Source: JAKQIM01 sp029557965 (GTDB lineage Bacteria > Chloroflexota > Anaerolineae > Anaerolineales > UBA4823). From it: 64,000 nucleotides of DNA. A model generated the notes under the pieces. It was not told where the DNA came from, ran no database searches, and saw only the letters and a program-made list of their open reading frames with translations. Below, one piece after another: positions 50,456-59,011 of the stretch (position 1 is its first letter; every line of letters begins with the position of its first letter). Both the position numbers and the translations under genes were made by a program. The stretch spans positions 1-64,000 of the forward strand of contig DAOQUL010000005.1 in assembly GCA_035341015.1 (NCBI GenBank). The letters run 5' to 3'.

Positions 50456-52043
50456 ATGACTGGTAAACCCACTTGCCGGCTACCATCGTGGCAGAGGGGT
50501 GCAGCTTGTAAAGCTGATCTGGCGGGCAGGTGAAGGGGTCGACTGCTAAGAGCAGCAAATCGGCCCAAAAGCCAGATGCCAGGCGGCCGAGGCGGTCTTC
50601 CATGCCGGCTGCATATGCCGGGCCCGTGGTGAAACCGTGCAGGGCCTCTTCGATTGACAGGCACTGTTCGGCATGCCAGCCGGCTGGGGTGGGGTGCCCT
50701 TCTCGGCGCATGCGGGTCACTGCGGCATGCAGGCCCCAAAACGGGTTGGGCGATTCTACGGGCGCATCTGAGCCAAAAGCCAGGTGTGCCTGGTGTTGGA
50801 GCTGGGTGCGCCAGGCATAAGCCAGGGCAGATCGCTGGCCCCAAAAGTGATCGGCGATGAACATATCGGATGTGGCGTGGATGGGCTGCATGGATGCAAT
50901 GACACCCAGGCTGGCCAAGCGATGGGTATCTTGGGCGTGCAGCAGTTGGAGGTGCTCAACGCGGTGGCGCAATGGCGGCTGGCTGCCTGGAAGGCTGCGT
51001 TCAATCTCGCGCAGGCGCGCGTAGGCCTCAAGCACCTCGTGGTTGGCACGGTCACCGATGGCATGCACAGCCAGGCTGAGGCCATTTGCCACTGCTGGGC
51101 GGGTCAATTCGCACATCTCTTCAGCATCCATGAACAACATGCCGCGTTGATCGGTGCTGCCCTCGTATGGCGAGAGCATGGCGGCGGTCTGTGGGCCTAA
51201 AGCGCCATCTGCAAAACATTTGACTGAGCCAATGCGCAGCCAATCGTCGCCAAAGCCGCTGCGTAAGCCCAATGCAACCGCATGCGGCAGGTCTTCCAGC
51301 GGGATGCTCTTGACGGTGCGCAAACCAAGCTCGCCGTTGGCGTGCAGAAGCTGTAGGGCGCTGAAACAGCGCCTGCGGTCAAAATCGTGCACGCCTGTGA
51401 TCCCCATCTGCCACAAGATTGGCTGGGCCAGGCGAATTGCCTGGCGCACTTCTTCGACCTGTGGATCGGGTATGGCACGTTGAACTTCGTTGGCGGCAGA
51501 TTCAAACAAAATCCCATCTGGGCTGCCATCTGCCAGGCGTCCGAAGCGCCCTCCGGCGGGGTCTGGCGTGCTGGCAGTGATATTGGCAATTTGGAGGGCG
51601 CGCGTGTTGGCCCAGGCCGCATGCAGAGACTTGGCGGTTAAAAAAACAGGATGGTGCGGGGCCACGGCGTCCAGGTCGGCTGCACTGCCAAAGCCCTCAG
51701 GCCACAGGTTTTGGTTCCAGCCGTGCCCCTGGATCCATGTGCCTTCGGGGGTGTTCTGGACGCGCTCAGCCACCCGCTGCAGGCATTCCTGGCGGGTGGG
51801 GGTTTCGCAGTCGATCTTTTGCAGGCTGAAGGCGTAATATTCCAGGTGCAGGTGGGCATCTGTCAGGCCGGGAATCACAGCCTGGCCCTGGACATCGATG
51901 GCATCTTGTTTGCCATAGGCGTCTATGAGTGCATCATCTGAGCCAACGGCTGCGATGCGGCCATCTTGGATTGCCAGGGCAGTTGCCTGCGGCTGGAGCG
52001 GATCCAGCGTATGAATACGAGCATTGTACAGCAGCGTGGCTAT
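50454..52043 (-). CDS. Amidohydrolase (YtcJ-like) with a non-canonical start
   Basis: A metal-dependent hydrolase of about 529 aa. Zinc-site motifs are GLTDAHLHLEYY, KCFADGALG, AVHAIGDRAN, RVEHLQLL and FGSDAPVESPNP, with a second beta-sandwich half at the C-terminus (DLLLLAVDPF). The first GTG/ATG/TTG (51878) would begin at GLTDAH and lose about 55 residues that clearly code for the family N-terminus (LLYNARIHTLDPLQPQA, LAIQDGRIAAVGSD). The best start is ATA at 52043, overlapping the parB stop (ATAG), 7 nt after GGAG; CTG at 52034 or 52031 is an alternative. The substrate is unknown. Confidence 0.82.
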   Translation of the reverse strand: MATLLYNARIHTLDPLQPQATALAIQDGRIAAVGSDDALIDAYGKQDAIDVQGQAVIPGLTDAHLHLEYYAFSLQKIDCETPTRQECLQRVAERVQNTPEGTWIQGHGWNQNLWPEGFGSAADLDAVAPHHPVFLTAKSLHAAWANTRALQIANITASTPDPAGGRFGRLADGSPDGILFESAANEVQRAIPDPQVEEVRQAIRLAQPILWQMGITGVHDFDRRRCFSALQLLHANGELGLRTVKSIPLEDLPHAVALGLRSGFGDDWLRIGSVKCFADGALGPQTAAMLSPYEGSTDQRGMLFMDAEEMCELTRPAVANGLSLAVHAIGDRANHEVLEAYARLREIERSLPGSQPPLRHRVEHLQLLHAQDTHRLASLGVIASMQPIHATSDMFIADHFWGQRSALAYAWRTQLQHQAHLAFGSDAPVESPNPFWGLHAAVTRMRREGHPTPAGWHAEQCLSIEEALHGFTTGPAYAAGMEDRLGRLASGFWADLLLLAVDPFTCPPDQLYKLHPSATMVAGKWVYQS

Positions 52044-52921
52044 TTTTCTTCTCCGAGCAGGTGGGTTACGATTGCATCCAACTCTTCATTAGAGTAGTAA
52101 TGAATAACCACCGTGCCGCCTTTTTTACGCGGGTTAAGGGTAACGCGCGTGCCCAGGCGTTGGCGCAAGCGATCTTCCAGGGCGTTCACCTCGGGAGCAG
52201 GGGCAGGCTTGGGCAGGGGTTCGGGTTTTTGCCCGCTCAGCTTGCGCACCAACTCTTCGGTTTGGCGCACGTTGAGATCGTGCTTGAGGATGGTTTGCAG
52301 GGCAGCAGACTGGGCCTGTGCGCTGGAAAGAGAGAGCAGGGCGCGGGCGTGGCCTTCGCTGATCTGGTCTTGAGCCAGGGCTTGCTGAACAGCCGCTGGG
52401 AGTTTTAGCAGGCGCAGGGTGTTGGTGATCGTGACGCGCGACTTGCCCACGCGCGTGGCAATCTCATCATGCGAGAGCTTGAAATCTTCTGCCAGGTGGC
52501 GGTAAGCCTCGGCAGCTTCGAGCGGGCTGAGATCGGAACGCTGAACGTTCTCGATCAAGGCCAATTCCAGGCGCTGCTGTTCGGTTGCTTCGCGCAGGAT
52601 GATGGGCACATTGGCCAAGCCGGCCTGGCGGGCCGCCATAAGGCGTCGTTCGCCAGCGATCAGAATATATTGGTCCGGCTGAGGGGCGCGCGTCACGATC
52701 AACGGCTGGATGATGCCATTTTGACGGATAGAAGCCGCCAGGTCAGCCAATTCGGCAGGATCAAAATGCGTGCGCGGCTGGCGCGGGTTGGGGATGATGC
52801 TGGTAACCGAAGCCAGCACAGCACCACTTGCCGTCGCAGGTTGGCTGGGGGGAGGGGGGAGGAATTCTCCACTAGGGATCAGGGCATCAAGCCCTTTACC
52901 AAGGCCAGATTTTTTTGTCAT
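52040..52921 (-). CDS. parB: Chromosome-partitioning protein ParB
   Basis: A 293-aa CTP-dependent clamp protein (Spo0J/ParB). The start MTKKSGLGKGLDALIP is the ParA-binding tail. The N-terminal domain contains GERRLMAARQAGLANVP and the helix-turn-helix VGKSRVTITNTLRLLKLP. The C-terminal part carries the dimerisation region. An in-frame TTG at 52933 overlaps the parA stop (TTGA) and would add four residues; the ATG is preferred. No parS-like 16-mer was recognised in the window, though it was not searched exhaustively. Confidence 0.95.
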   Translation of the reverse strand: MTKKSGLGKGLDALIPSGEFLPPPPSQPATASGAVLASVTSIIPNPRQPRTHFDPAELADLAASIRQNGIIQPLIVTRAPQPDQYILIAGERRLMAARQAGLANVPIILREATEQQRLELALIENVQRSDLSPLEAAEAYRHLAEDFKLSHDEIATRVGKSRVTITNTLRLLKLPAAVQQALAQDQISEGHARALLSLSSAQAQSAALQTILKHDLNVRQTEELVRKLSGQKPEPLPKPAPAPEVNALEDRLRQRLGTRVTLNPRKKGGTVVIHYYSNEELDAIVTHLLGEEK

Positions 52922-52929
52922 AGGGTTGC

Positions 52930-53733
52930 TCAAGCTGGGGTTTGGCTTTCAGGTAGCGGAATATGGATGCCGTCGCCCTGCAAGACCTCGCGCGCCAGGT
53001 CGGCATAGGCCTGGGCGCCGCTGGATGCAGGGGCAAAGACAGAAATTGGCTGTCCAAACGATGGCGCTTCGGCCAGGCGCACGGTGCGCGGGATGACCGT
53101 TTTGAAGATCTGCTCAGGGAAGTGGCGGTGGACTTCAGCCACCACATCGCTGCTGAGCTTGGTGCGTCCATCGAACATGGTCATCACCACCCCGCGCAGG
53201 CGCAGGTCGGGGAACAGTGCGGCGCGGATGCGGGCGATGGTTTGGGTTAGCTGTCCAATGCCTTCCAGGGCCAGGTATTCACACTGTACCGGGATGATGA
53301 TCCCATCTTGTGCAGCAACAATCCCGTTAAGCGTCAGCAGGCCCAAAGAGGGCGGGCAATCGATGATGATGTAATCATAGCGTTCAACGATCGGCTTGAG
53401 CGCTTCTTTGAGGCGGTTTTCGCGCGCCAACTCAGAGACCAATTCGACCTCGGCCCCTGCCAGGGCAGGGGAGGATGGCATCAAAGAAAGCTTCAGGCGA
53501 GGGTTGTGCAGGATGGTGGGGAGGGCGGGGGTAGAACCAATGATGACGTCATACGTGCCGGTTTTGACCGTCTGCTTATCGACGCCCAGGCAAGAGGTGG
53601 CATTGGCTTGCGGATCAAGGTCAACCAGCAGGACGCGCTGGCCGTAGTATGCCAGGTAGGCACTCAGGTTAATGGCGGTGGTGGTTTTACCAACCCCACC
53701 TTTTTGGTTGGCAAGGGTATAAACGCGGCCCAT
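52930..53733 (-). CDS. parA: Chromosome-partitioning ATPase ParA (Soj)
   Basis: A 267-aa deviant Walker ATPase. The P-loop is KGGVGKTTTAINL, then VDLDPQANATS, and DCPPSLGLLTLNG. It works with ParB in origin segregation. It begins exactly one base after the PfkB gene ends and overlaps parB, so all three are cotranscribed. Confidence 0.96.
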   Translation of the reverse strand: MGRVYTLANQKGGVGKTTTAINLSAYLAYYGQRVLLVDLDPQANATSCLGVDKQTVKTGTYDVIIGSTPALPTILHNPRLKLSLMPSSPALAGAEVELVSELARENRLKEALKPIVERYDYIIIDCPPSLGLLTLNGIVAAQDGIIIPVQCEYLALEGIGQLTQTIARIRAALFPDLRLRGVVMTMFDGRTKLSSDVVAEVHRHFPEQIFKTVIPRTVRLAEAPSFGQPISVFAPASSGAQAYADLAREVLQGDGIHIPLPESQTPA

Positions 53734-54582
53734 CTAGAGCACCTCCATCAGGCATTCTTGCACTTCGGCCGGGGTTGGAATGCCATCCAGTCCGGGACGG
53801 GTGACTGAGATGGATGCAATCTGCGTGGCAAAGCGGGCGGCCTCCCAGGGGTCACGCGTGGTATACAGGCGGGTGAAAAAGGCAGCCGCAAAAATATCGC
53901 CGGCGCCGGTGGCATCGATTTCAGGCACGCTGGGGGCGCGGAAGCGGCGCACATCACCATTCCAGTACAGGCGGGCGCCGTTCAGGCCCTCAGTAACTGC
54001 CAGCACACGGCAAGATGCGGCCATTTCTTCAATGCGGTGTTCATCGCCCTCGACGTCATCCTGGCTGATTACCGCTGCCCCGGTTTGTTCCAAAGCAAAG
54101 GCCGCTTCGGGCCATTCGCTGGGGTAAACATGCCCCTGGGCATCCCAGGCGCGCAGCCAGCCTTGGGGCGTAAGCCCAACCAGGGCATTGGGGAAGCGGC
54201 GCACCAGGTCTGGCGCTACTTCTTGCGCCACGGGGCCCAGGTGAACGATGCCCGCCTGCCGCCAGGGTTCGGGGATCATATAATAATCCAGGTTGGGGGC
54301 CACCTCGTGGATCACCTGGGCGCGCACGCCATTGTGGTAAATGTTTTCGAAGGTGGTGCTGTGATCGGCAGGGTAATTGGCGATCGGAATGTGCTGCAGC
54401 GGGCCAAGCGGCACCTCGCCGCCCCAGGCTGTCACAATGCCCACGCGCAGCCCCAAAGCCCTGGCTGTCAATGCAGAATAGGCCACAGTGCCGCCCAGGT
54501 GTGGCCCAGCAGGGCCGAGGTCGCGGCAAAGATGGCCGATCACCAGGTAATCGATCGCCTCTAGTGGGGCCAGGTTGAACAT
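53734..54582 (-). CDS. PfkB-family carbohydrate kinase
   Basis: A 282-aa ribokinase-type kinase. It has an N-terminal LGGTVAYSALTARALG (substrate lid) and the C-terminal PfkB signature DATGAGDIFAAAFF with the catalytic Asp. The substrate could be a nucleoside, inositol or a sugar; nothing in the context decides it. It occupies the position between jag and parA where many bacteria have mnmE-mnmG-rsmG. Its stop codon abuts the parA start. Confidence 0.85.
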   Translation of the reverse strand: MFNLAPLEAIDYLVIGHLCRDLGPAGPHLGGTVAYSALTARALGLRVGIVTAWGGEVPLGPLQHIPIANYPADHSTTFENIYHNGVRAQVIHEVAPNLDYYMIPEPWRQAGIVHLGPVAQEVAPDLVRRFPNALVGLTPQGWLRAWDAQGHVYPSEWPEAAFALEQTGAAVISQDDVEGDEHRIEEMAASCRVLAVTEGLNGARLYWNGDVRRFRAPSVPEIDATGAGDIFAAAFFTRLYTTRDPWEAARFATQIASISVTRPGLDGIPTPAEVQECLMEVL

Positions 54583-54613
54583 AAGTGAATTATACCTGAC
54601 CTTTCAAGGGCGA

Positions 54614-55393
54614 TCAGTCTTTGGGGATGATATTGACTTTGCGGTGCGGTTCGTCGCCAGAGCTTTCTGTAATAACCTGTGGATGCTCGCGCAGTTCCAT
54701 GTGGATGATGCGGCGCTCGTTGGGCGGCATGGGTTCAAGCACCTGGCGGCGGCCGGTTTTAATGGCCTGGTCGGCCATGCGGCGGGCAAGCAGGCGGAGC
54801 TGCTTATCGCGGCGGTTGCGGTAGCCTTCGACATCTAACACCAGGGTCACCATGCGATCCAGCTCTTTGCTGAGGATCAGGCGGGCGATATACTGCAGGG
54901 CGTTCAGGGTCTCAGAGCGTTTTCCGATCAACACGCTCAGGTCGTCGCCGCGAATATCGACCAGGATGGGCAGGTCACTGCGATCATCATCTGCATTGCC
55001 ATAGCTGGCATCTACTTCGGCCCGGATGCCCATGCGTTCCAGCAGTTCAGCAACCACGGTATGCGCCATTTCGAGGGTGTCGTCGGTCGCTGTCTTGGCA
55101 GGCTGGGGCTCGGCAGGCCGGGTGGTGACGGCTGGCTGCTCAGCAGGCTCTTCTACAACCATCTCTGCTGCGGGCAAGGCATTTTCGGCAGGCACGGGCT
55201 TTATCTCTTCGCCTAAGACTGTCAGGCGGATGCGTGCATGGCGAGTGCCCAGGCCAAACAGCCCACGGCTGCCTTCATCTAATACTTCTACTTCCACAGC
55301 TTCGCGGGTTAAACCCAGCTCAGCCAGGCCCTTTTCCACTGCTTCTTCAACAGTGGGGGCGATTGATTCAAGCGTTGCGCGTTGTGTGTTCAT
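54614..55393 (-). CDS. jag: Jag/KhpB-type RNA-binding protein (Jag-N, KH, R3H)
   Basis: A 259-aa RNA-binding protein. The Jag-N domain (residues 1-55, VEEAVEKGLAELGLTRE and GLFGLG), a Pro/Ala linker (about 65-110), the KH-like domain (about 115-195, ISR... with IRGDDLSVLIGKRSETLNAL) and R3H (about 200-255, NERRIIHMELREHPQV, ending SSGDEPHRKVNI) are in order. Jag/KhpB proteins bind RNA and affect cell elongation. It follows yidC by 19 bp, the conserved order. Confidence 0.95.
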   Translation of the reverse strand: MNTQRATLESIAPTVEEAVEKGLAELGLTREAVEVEVLDEGSRGLFGLGTRHARIRLTVLGEEIKPVPAENALPAAEMVVEEPAEQPAVTTRPAEPQPAKTATDDTLEMAHTVVAELLERMGIRAEVDASYGNADDDRSDLPILVDIRGDDLSVLIGKRSETLNALQYIARLILSKELDRMVTLVLDVEGYRNRRDKQLRLLARRMADQAIKTGRRQVLEPMPPNERRIIHMELREHPQVITESSGDEPHRKVNIIPKD

Positions 55394-55412
55394 ATACGTT
55401 TTCCCACATTGT

Positions 55413-56189
55413 TTACTTGGTTGTTGGTTTTCGGCCGGGGAACAAGTTGCTCCAATTCAGCCGCCCCATGGCCGCATATTGGATCACGCCCACCAGGTTG
55501 CTGACCAAGAAATACAGCGCCAGGCCAGAAGACAGGGTGTAAGACATCCAACCCATCAATAACGGCATGTAGAGGTTCATCATTTTTGTCATCTGCGCAG
55601 ACTGGTCATTGGGGTTGGCAGGCGGCGGGGTCATCAATTTCGATTGGAAGAATGTGGTGACCACCACCAGGATGGTGATAATGGGCAACCCAATGGAACC
55701 AATCATCACACCGTAGCTCTGTTCAGGCAGGCTCAGGTTCAGCCACAAGAATTTGCTGTTGAGCGGGATGAGGTTGGAGGCATTGATCCAGGGATAGATA
55801 TGGCTGGAGAAATCCAAGAGCTGCAGCGGGGTGACCGCCAGAGCACGGGTGACAGCCTGGTAGAGACCGATGATGATCGGGAATTGGATCACCAGGGGCA
55901 AGCAAGAGCCAAACGGGTTAATGCCCAGCTCTTGGTAGAGCTTCATCTGTTCTTGCGCCAGGGCCTCTTTGTTATCTTTGTATTTCTTTTGGATTTCGAG
56001 CCACTTTTTCGACTGCTGCATATCTTGCATGGCCTTGGCGCTTTTCATCTGCTGGACTGTCAGCGGATGGGTGAGCAGGCGGATCAGCACGGTGAAGATG
56101 ATGATTGCCAGGCCGAAGTTTTGTCCAACCACGCTATAGATCCACAGCAGCAGGTTGATCATGGGTTGGATAATAAGGGTATCCCACAT
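55413..56189 (-). CDS. yidC: Membrane protein insertase YidC/Oxa1
   Basis: A 258-aa YidC of the short type (no large periplasmic domain). Membrane segments around residues 10-40, 95-115, 165-190 and 215-240; the cytoplasmic loop KSAKAMQDMQQSKKWLEIQ and LYQELGINPFGSCLPLVIQF are typical. The basic C-terminal tail (PGRKPTTK) probably contacts the ribosome. It lies between a PQQ-type lipoprotein and jag. Confidence 0.95.
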   Translation of the reverse strand: MWDTLIIQPMINLLLWIYSVVGQNFGLAIIIFTVLIRLLTHPLTVQQMKSAKAMQDMQQSKKWLEIQKKYKDNKEALAQEQMKLYQELGINPFGSCLPLVIQFPIIIGLYQAVTRALAVTPLQLLDFSSHIYPWINASNLIPLNSKFLWLNLSLPEQSYGVMIGSIGLPIITILVVVTTFFQSKLMTPPPANPNDQSAQMTKMMNLYMPLLMGWMSYTLSSGLALYFLVSNLVGVIQYAAMGRLNWSNLFPGRKPTTK

Positions 56190-56230
56190 AACGTTTTCTC
56201 CGTAAAAGTCAGCACACCATGAAAGGCGTG

Positions 56231-57310
56231 TTATTTCTCAGGGATGAAATTCCAGGCCTGTGCACCACTCTGCTGCAAGGCAATCAACAATGCGTCGTTA
56301 TCCAGGGGCGCAGCCAGGATCAGGTTGCCTGCCAGCACGGGGCTGGCATACATCAGGCCGCTGATGGGTTGGGTCAGGGTGATGCCGCCCTGGTCATTGA
56401 CCGTGTAGATGTTGGTGGCGGCGGAGAAATGGATCTTATCTTCTACCACCAGGGGTGTGGTAACAATGGGGGTATCGGGCTGAGGTTGGATGCGCCATAA
56501 GGCTGCGTGGGTGCTCACATCAACGGCGTAGAAATTGCCCTGCTGGTCACCAAAGTATAAGACGCCATCTGAAACCGCAGGCGCAGACCAGACCCAGGCC
56601 TGGGTGGCAAAGCGCCACTGAACCTGCCCGTTCGAGGCATCCAGGGCCAAGAGCTCGTTGTTGAATGTGCCGATGTAGAGCATATCATTGCTCTCGCTGT
56701 AAGCCGGAGCGCCGACCAATGCCCCGTTGAGGTCTTCACTTTGCCAAATCTGTTGGCCGGTCTTCAGGTCTAAGGCGTAAACGTGATGGTCCAGCGAAGA
56801 GACAAACAGGCGCTCAGCACCGTCTGTGGCCGGTTGTGACCAGATGGCGTTGCCGGTTTCGAAACTCCACACAGAGCGCCCGTTGAAGTCCAGGGCATAT
56901 ACGAAGCCATCGGTGGAGGTGAGGAAAATGCCATTTTCGGTAACCAGAGGGCTGGCAACCAGGCGGTTCTTAGACCCCTCAAAGACCCAGTTTTGGGCGG
57001 CGGTGACGGGGTCTATGCTGTACAAGAAATGGTTGTAGCTGGCAGCCAGTAATTGGCCATCAGGGGTCAGCACCGGGTCTGAGAAGAAGGTCATCTTGGC
57101 GTCGGCCTTTTCAGGGAAGCGCCACTTTTCGGCCCCGGTGTTCAGGTCAACTGCGTAGACGAAGGTGTTGTAGGCTACATAGGCCGTGTTTTCATCTGCT
57201 GTTACACCGGGCCAGTTGGTGGGGGTGTAATAGCGAGAGTTGCCGCAGGCACTCAACAAAACAGCGGCAAGGAGAACAATGGGGAGCAGGGTGAAAAATT
57301 TCAGTTTCAT
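56231..57310 (-). CDS. PQQ-type beta-propeller lipoprotein
   Basis: A 359-aa surface lipoprotein with lipobox VLLSAC (C21) and a beta-propeller of repeated PQQ blades (YAVDLNTGAEKWRFPEKA, YALDFNGRSVWSFETG, LALDASNGQVQWRFATQA). Similar propellers (BamB and relatives) act as assembly or scaffolding proteins; no enzyme site is evident. It is inserted between yidD and yidC, unlike the usual order, which suggests a role near the insertase. Confidence 0.85.
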   Translation of the reverse strand: MKLKFFTLLPIVLLAAVLLSACGNSRYYTPTNWPGVTADENTAYVAYNTFVYAVDLNTGAEKWRFPEKADAKMTFFSDPVLTPDGQLLAASYNHFLYSIDPVTAAQNWVFEGSKNRLVASPLVTENGIFLTSTDGFVYALDFNGRSVWSFETGNAIWSQPATDGAERLFVSSLDHHVYALDLKTGQQIWQSEDLNGALVGAPAYSESNDMLYIGTFNNELLALDASNGQVQWRFATQAWVWSAPAVSDGVLYFGDQQGNFYAVDVSTHAALWRIQPQPDTPIVTTPLVVEDKIHFSAATNIYTVNDQGGITLTQPISGLMYASPVLAGNLILAAPLDNDALLIALQQSGAQAWNFIPEK

Positions 57311-57357
57311 CGGTAGGTCAGTCGCTTTCGATAAACATCCAGCGGCCAGAGGGTGCC

Positions 57358-57651
57358 TTAGGGCACCGGGTCGAGGCCTCCGGGATTGAACGGGTTGCAG
57401 CGAATCACGCGCCAGGCGGCCATGAAACCGCCTTTGAGCAGCCCGTATTTATAGATTGCCTGGTAACCATAATGCGAGCAGGTGGGATAGAAGCGGCAGG
57501 TGCCCTCGGGGATGCCGCGCGCAATGGTCATCTGGTACAGGCGGATCAAAGCCAACGCAGGCCAACGCGCCAGGGTCCAAAAGTTGACCGGCAGGTCACG
57601 CAGGTTCGGATCTGGTTGGACATCCACTTCAGGCTGCAATTCGCTTCCCAT
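57358..57651 (-). CDS. yidD: Membrane protein insertion efficiency factor YidD
   Basis: A 97-aa protein. The conserved core LIRLYQMTIARGIPEGTC, FYPTCSHYGYQAI and RCNPFNPGGLDPV contains the invariant cysteines. It assists YidC-dependent insertion. An N-terminal extension of about 30 residues precedes the core. It lies 6 bp after rnpA. Confidence 0.95.
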   Translation of the reverse strand: MGSELQPEVDVQPDPNLRDLPVNFWTLARWPALALIRLYQMTIARGIPEGTCRFYPTCSHYGYQAIYKYGLLKGGFMAAWRVIRCNPFNPGGLDPVP

Positions 57652-57657
57652 GTGCGC

Positions 57658-57990
57658 TTATAGCAAACCAGCCCGACGAAGAAGCTGCTGTAGGGCAGAC
57701 TGGATCTCGGGCAATTGAGCTTGTGCCAACGGCCGGCGGGAAAGCAAAAGCAGATCCCAGCCAGGCCGAATCACGGTCATTAAAGGACGCATGGCCTCGC
57801 GCAGCATGCGCTTGGCCCGGTTGCGCTGTACGGCTCCACCTAAAGAACGCCCAGCCGCCACCCCACAACGGCTGTCTGTGCCCGGGTTGGGCAGTGTAAC
57901 CAACACAACAAGCGGGTGGGCGTAAGATTTTCCAAATTGCCGCACCCGCTTGAAGTCGGTTGATCTTGTTAGGCGGAAACTGCGTTTCAC
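57658..57990 (-). CDS. rnpA: Ribonuclease P protein component
   Basis: A 110-aa protein that binds RNase P RNA for tRNA 5' maturation. It has the start FRLTRSTDFKRVRQFGKS and the RNR motif GAVQRNRAKRMLREAMR. It lies 82 bp after rpmH and 6 bp before yidD. Confidence 0.96.
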   Translation of the reverse strand: MKRSFRLTRSTDFKRVRQFGKSYAHPLVVLVTLPNPGTDSRCGVAAGRSLGGAVQRNRAKRMLREAMRPLMTVIRPGWDLLLLSRRPLAQAQLPEIQSALQQLLRRAGLL

Positions 57991-58072
57991 CCACGGAAGC
58001 TCTTTGCCTGCTGGTTAGCTGAGCAGGTCATTGGTCTTGGGGAGTTGCTTGCCCGCCAGCGCCACCGGCCTA

Positions 58073-58249
58073 TCAGCTGTTCCAGTTGGTGTGCTTGACG
58101 TGGTTGTTTTTGACAACGGTCAGGCGATAGCGACCCTTCAGGCGGCGGCTTTTGAGCACCTTGCGACCGTCAGCGGTCGCCATGCGGGAGCGGAAACCAT
58201 GCACGCGCAGGCGGCGGCGGATTTTGGGTTGATAAGTTCGCTTTGGCAT
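58073..58249 (-). CDS. rpmH: 50S ribosomal protein L34
   Basis: A 58-aa basic protein beginning MPKRTYQPKIRRRLRVHGFR and containing RMATADGRKVLKSRRLKGR, the L34 signature. It is about 14 residues longer than the usual 44-46 aa because of the C-terminal extension TVVKNNHVKHTNWNS. Its position before rnpA and yidD is the classical order. dnaA, often next to rpmH, is not present; two TrkA-type genes precede it. Confidence 0.93.
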   Translation of the reverse strand: MPKRTYQPKIRRRLRVHGFRSRMATADGRKVLKSRRLKGRYRLTVVKNNHVKHTNWNS

Positions 58250-58326
58250 TCTACTTTCCTATATAGATTATTATTTGCTGTTTCTCAGCAAACGAATCCC
58301 GATTATACCCGAAGGATGGGGATTGG

Positions 58327-59010
58327 TCAAAGGCCATTTTTCTTTTCGGGTGCAGAAAAAATGGCTGCCATTTGTTCTGCACCGCTGCGGTCGGTGATGG
58401 CAAGGACTTCATCGCCTGGCTCGAAGATGGTGGCGCCGCGCGGCAAGATCAAATTGCCGTGACGGATGATGCCGGCGATGACACATTCGGCCGGCAAGGC
58501 CAGATCTTTGATGGCTTTTCCGATCGCTTGTGCATTGGCGGGAATCTTCTCCTCGATCAACGAGTAGGCGCCACGCCGCAGCTTGAGCAGGGTCATCATA
58601 TCGCCGAGTGACATTTCCTCTTCGATCAGGCTAGACATGATATCGGCCTGGTTGAGGGATACATCGACATGGAACTTGCTGTCGAACAGCCAGGCATTGC
58701 GTGGGTTGTTGATGCGCGCAATGGTGCGGGGAACCTGGTAACGGGCGCGAGCCAGGAAGCAAGTGACCAGGTTGTCCGAGTCGTTGGTGGTGGTCGCCGC
58801 GACAACATTGGCGTCTCGAACATCAGCCTGTTCGAGGATAGCTGGATCGGTGGCGTGACCCTGGAAGATCACTTCGGTGGGCAGCTCGCGGTGCAAACGC
58901 GCCAAAACATCTTCGCGATGCTCAATCAGGCGAACCGTATGCCCCTGGTTCAAGATCAGCGTGGCGAGTTGGGTTCCGGTGCGCCCGCCGCCGGCAATGA
59001 GAACAAACAT
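58327..59010 (-). CDS. TrkA-type K+ uptake regulatory protein (RCK), second copy
   Basis: A 227-aa cytosolic protein: an N-terminal NAD-binding Rossmann fold (MFVLIAGGGRTGTQLA) and a C-terminal RCK_C domain (about 140-227, with AQAIGKAIKDLALPAECVI and ATIFEPGDEVLAITD). It starts 1 bp after the first copy ends. Such pairs gate K+ transporters in response to nucleotides. The pair is downstream of a KimA-like transporter. Confidence 0.9.
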   Translation of the reverse strand: MFVLIAGGGRTGTQLATLILNQGHTVRLIEHREDVLARLHRELPTEVIFQGHATDPAILEQADVRDANVVAATTTNDSDNLVTCFLARARYQVPRTIARINNPRNAWLFDSKFHVDVSLNQADIMSSLIEEEMSLGDMMTLLKLRRGAYSLIEEKIPANAQAIGKAIKDLALPAECVIAGIIRHGNLILPRGATIFEPGDEVLAITDRSGAEQMAAIFSAPEKKNGL

Positions 59011-59011
59011 A

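Noticed and set aside
58250..58326. Replication origin next to rpmH
   Set aside because: The gap is only 77 bp, has no cluster of DnaA boxes, and dnaA is absent.
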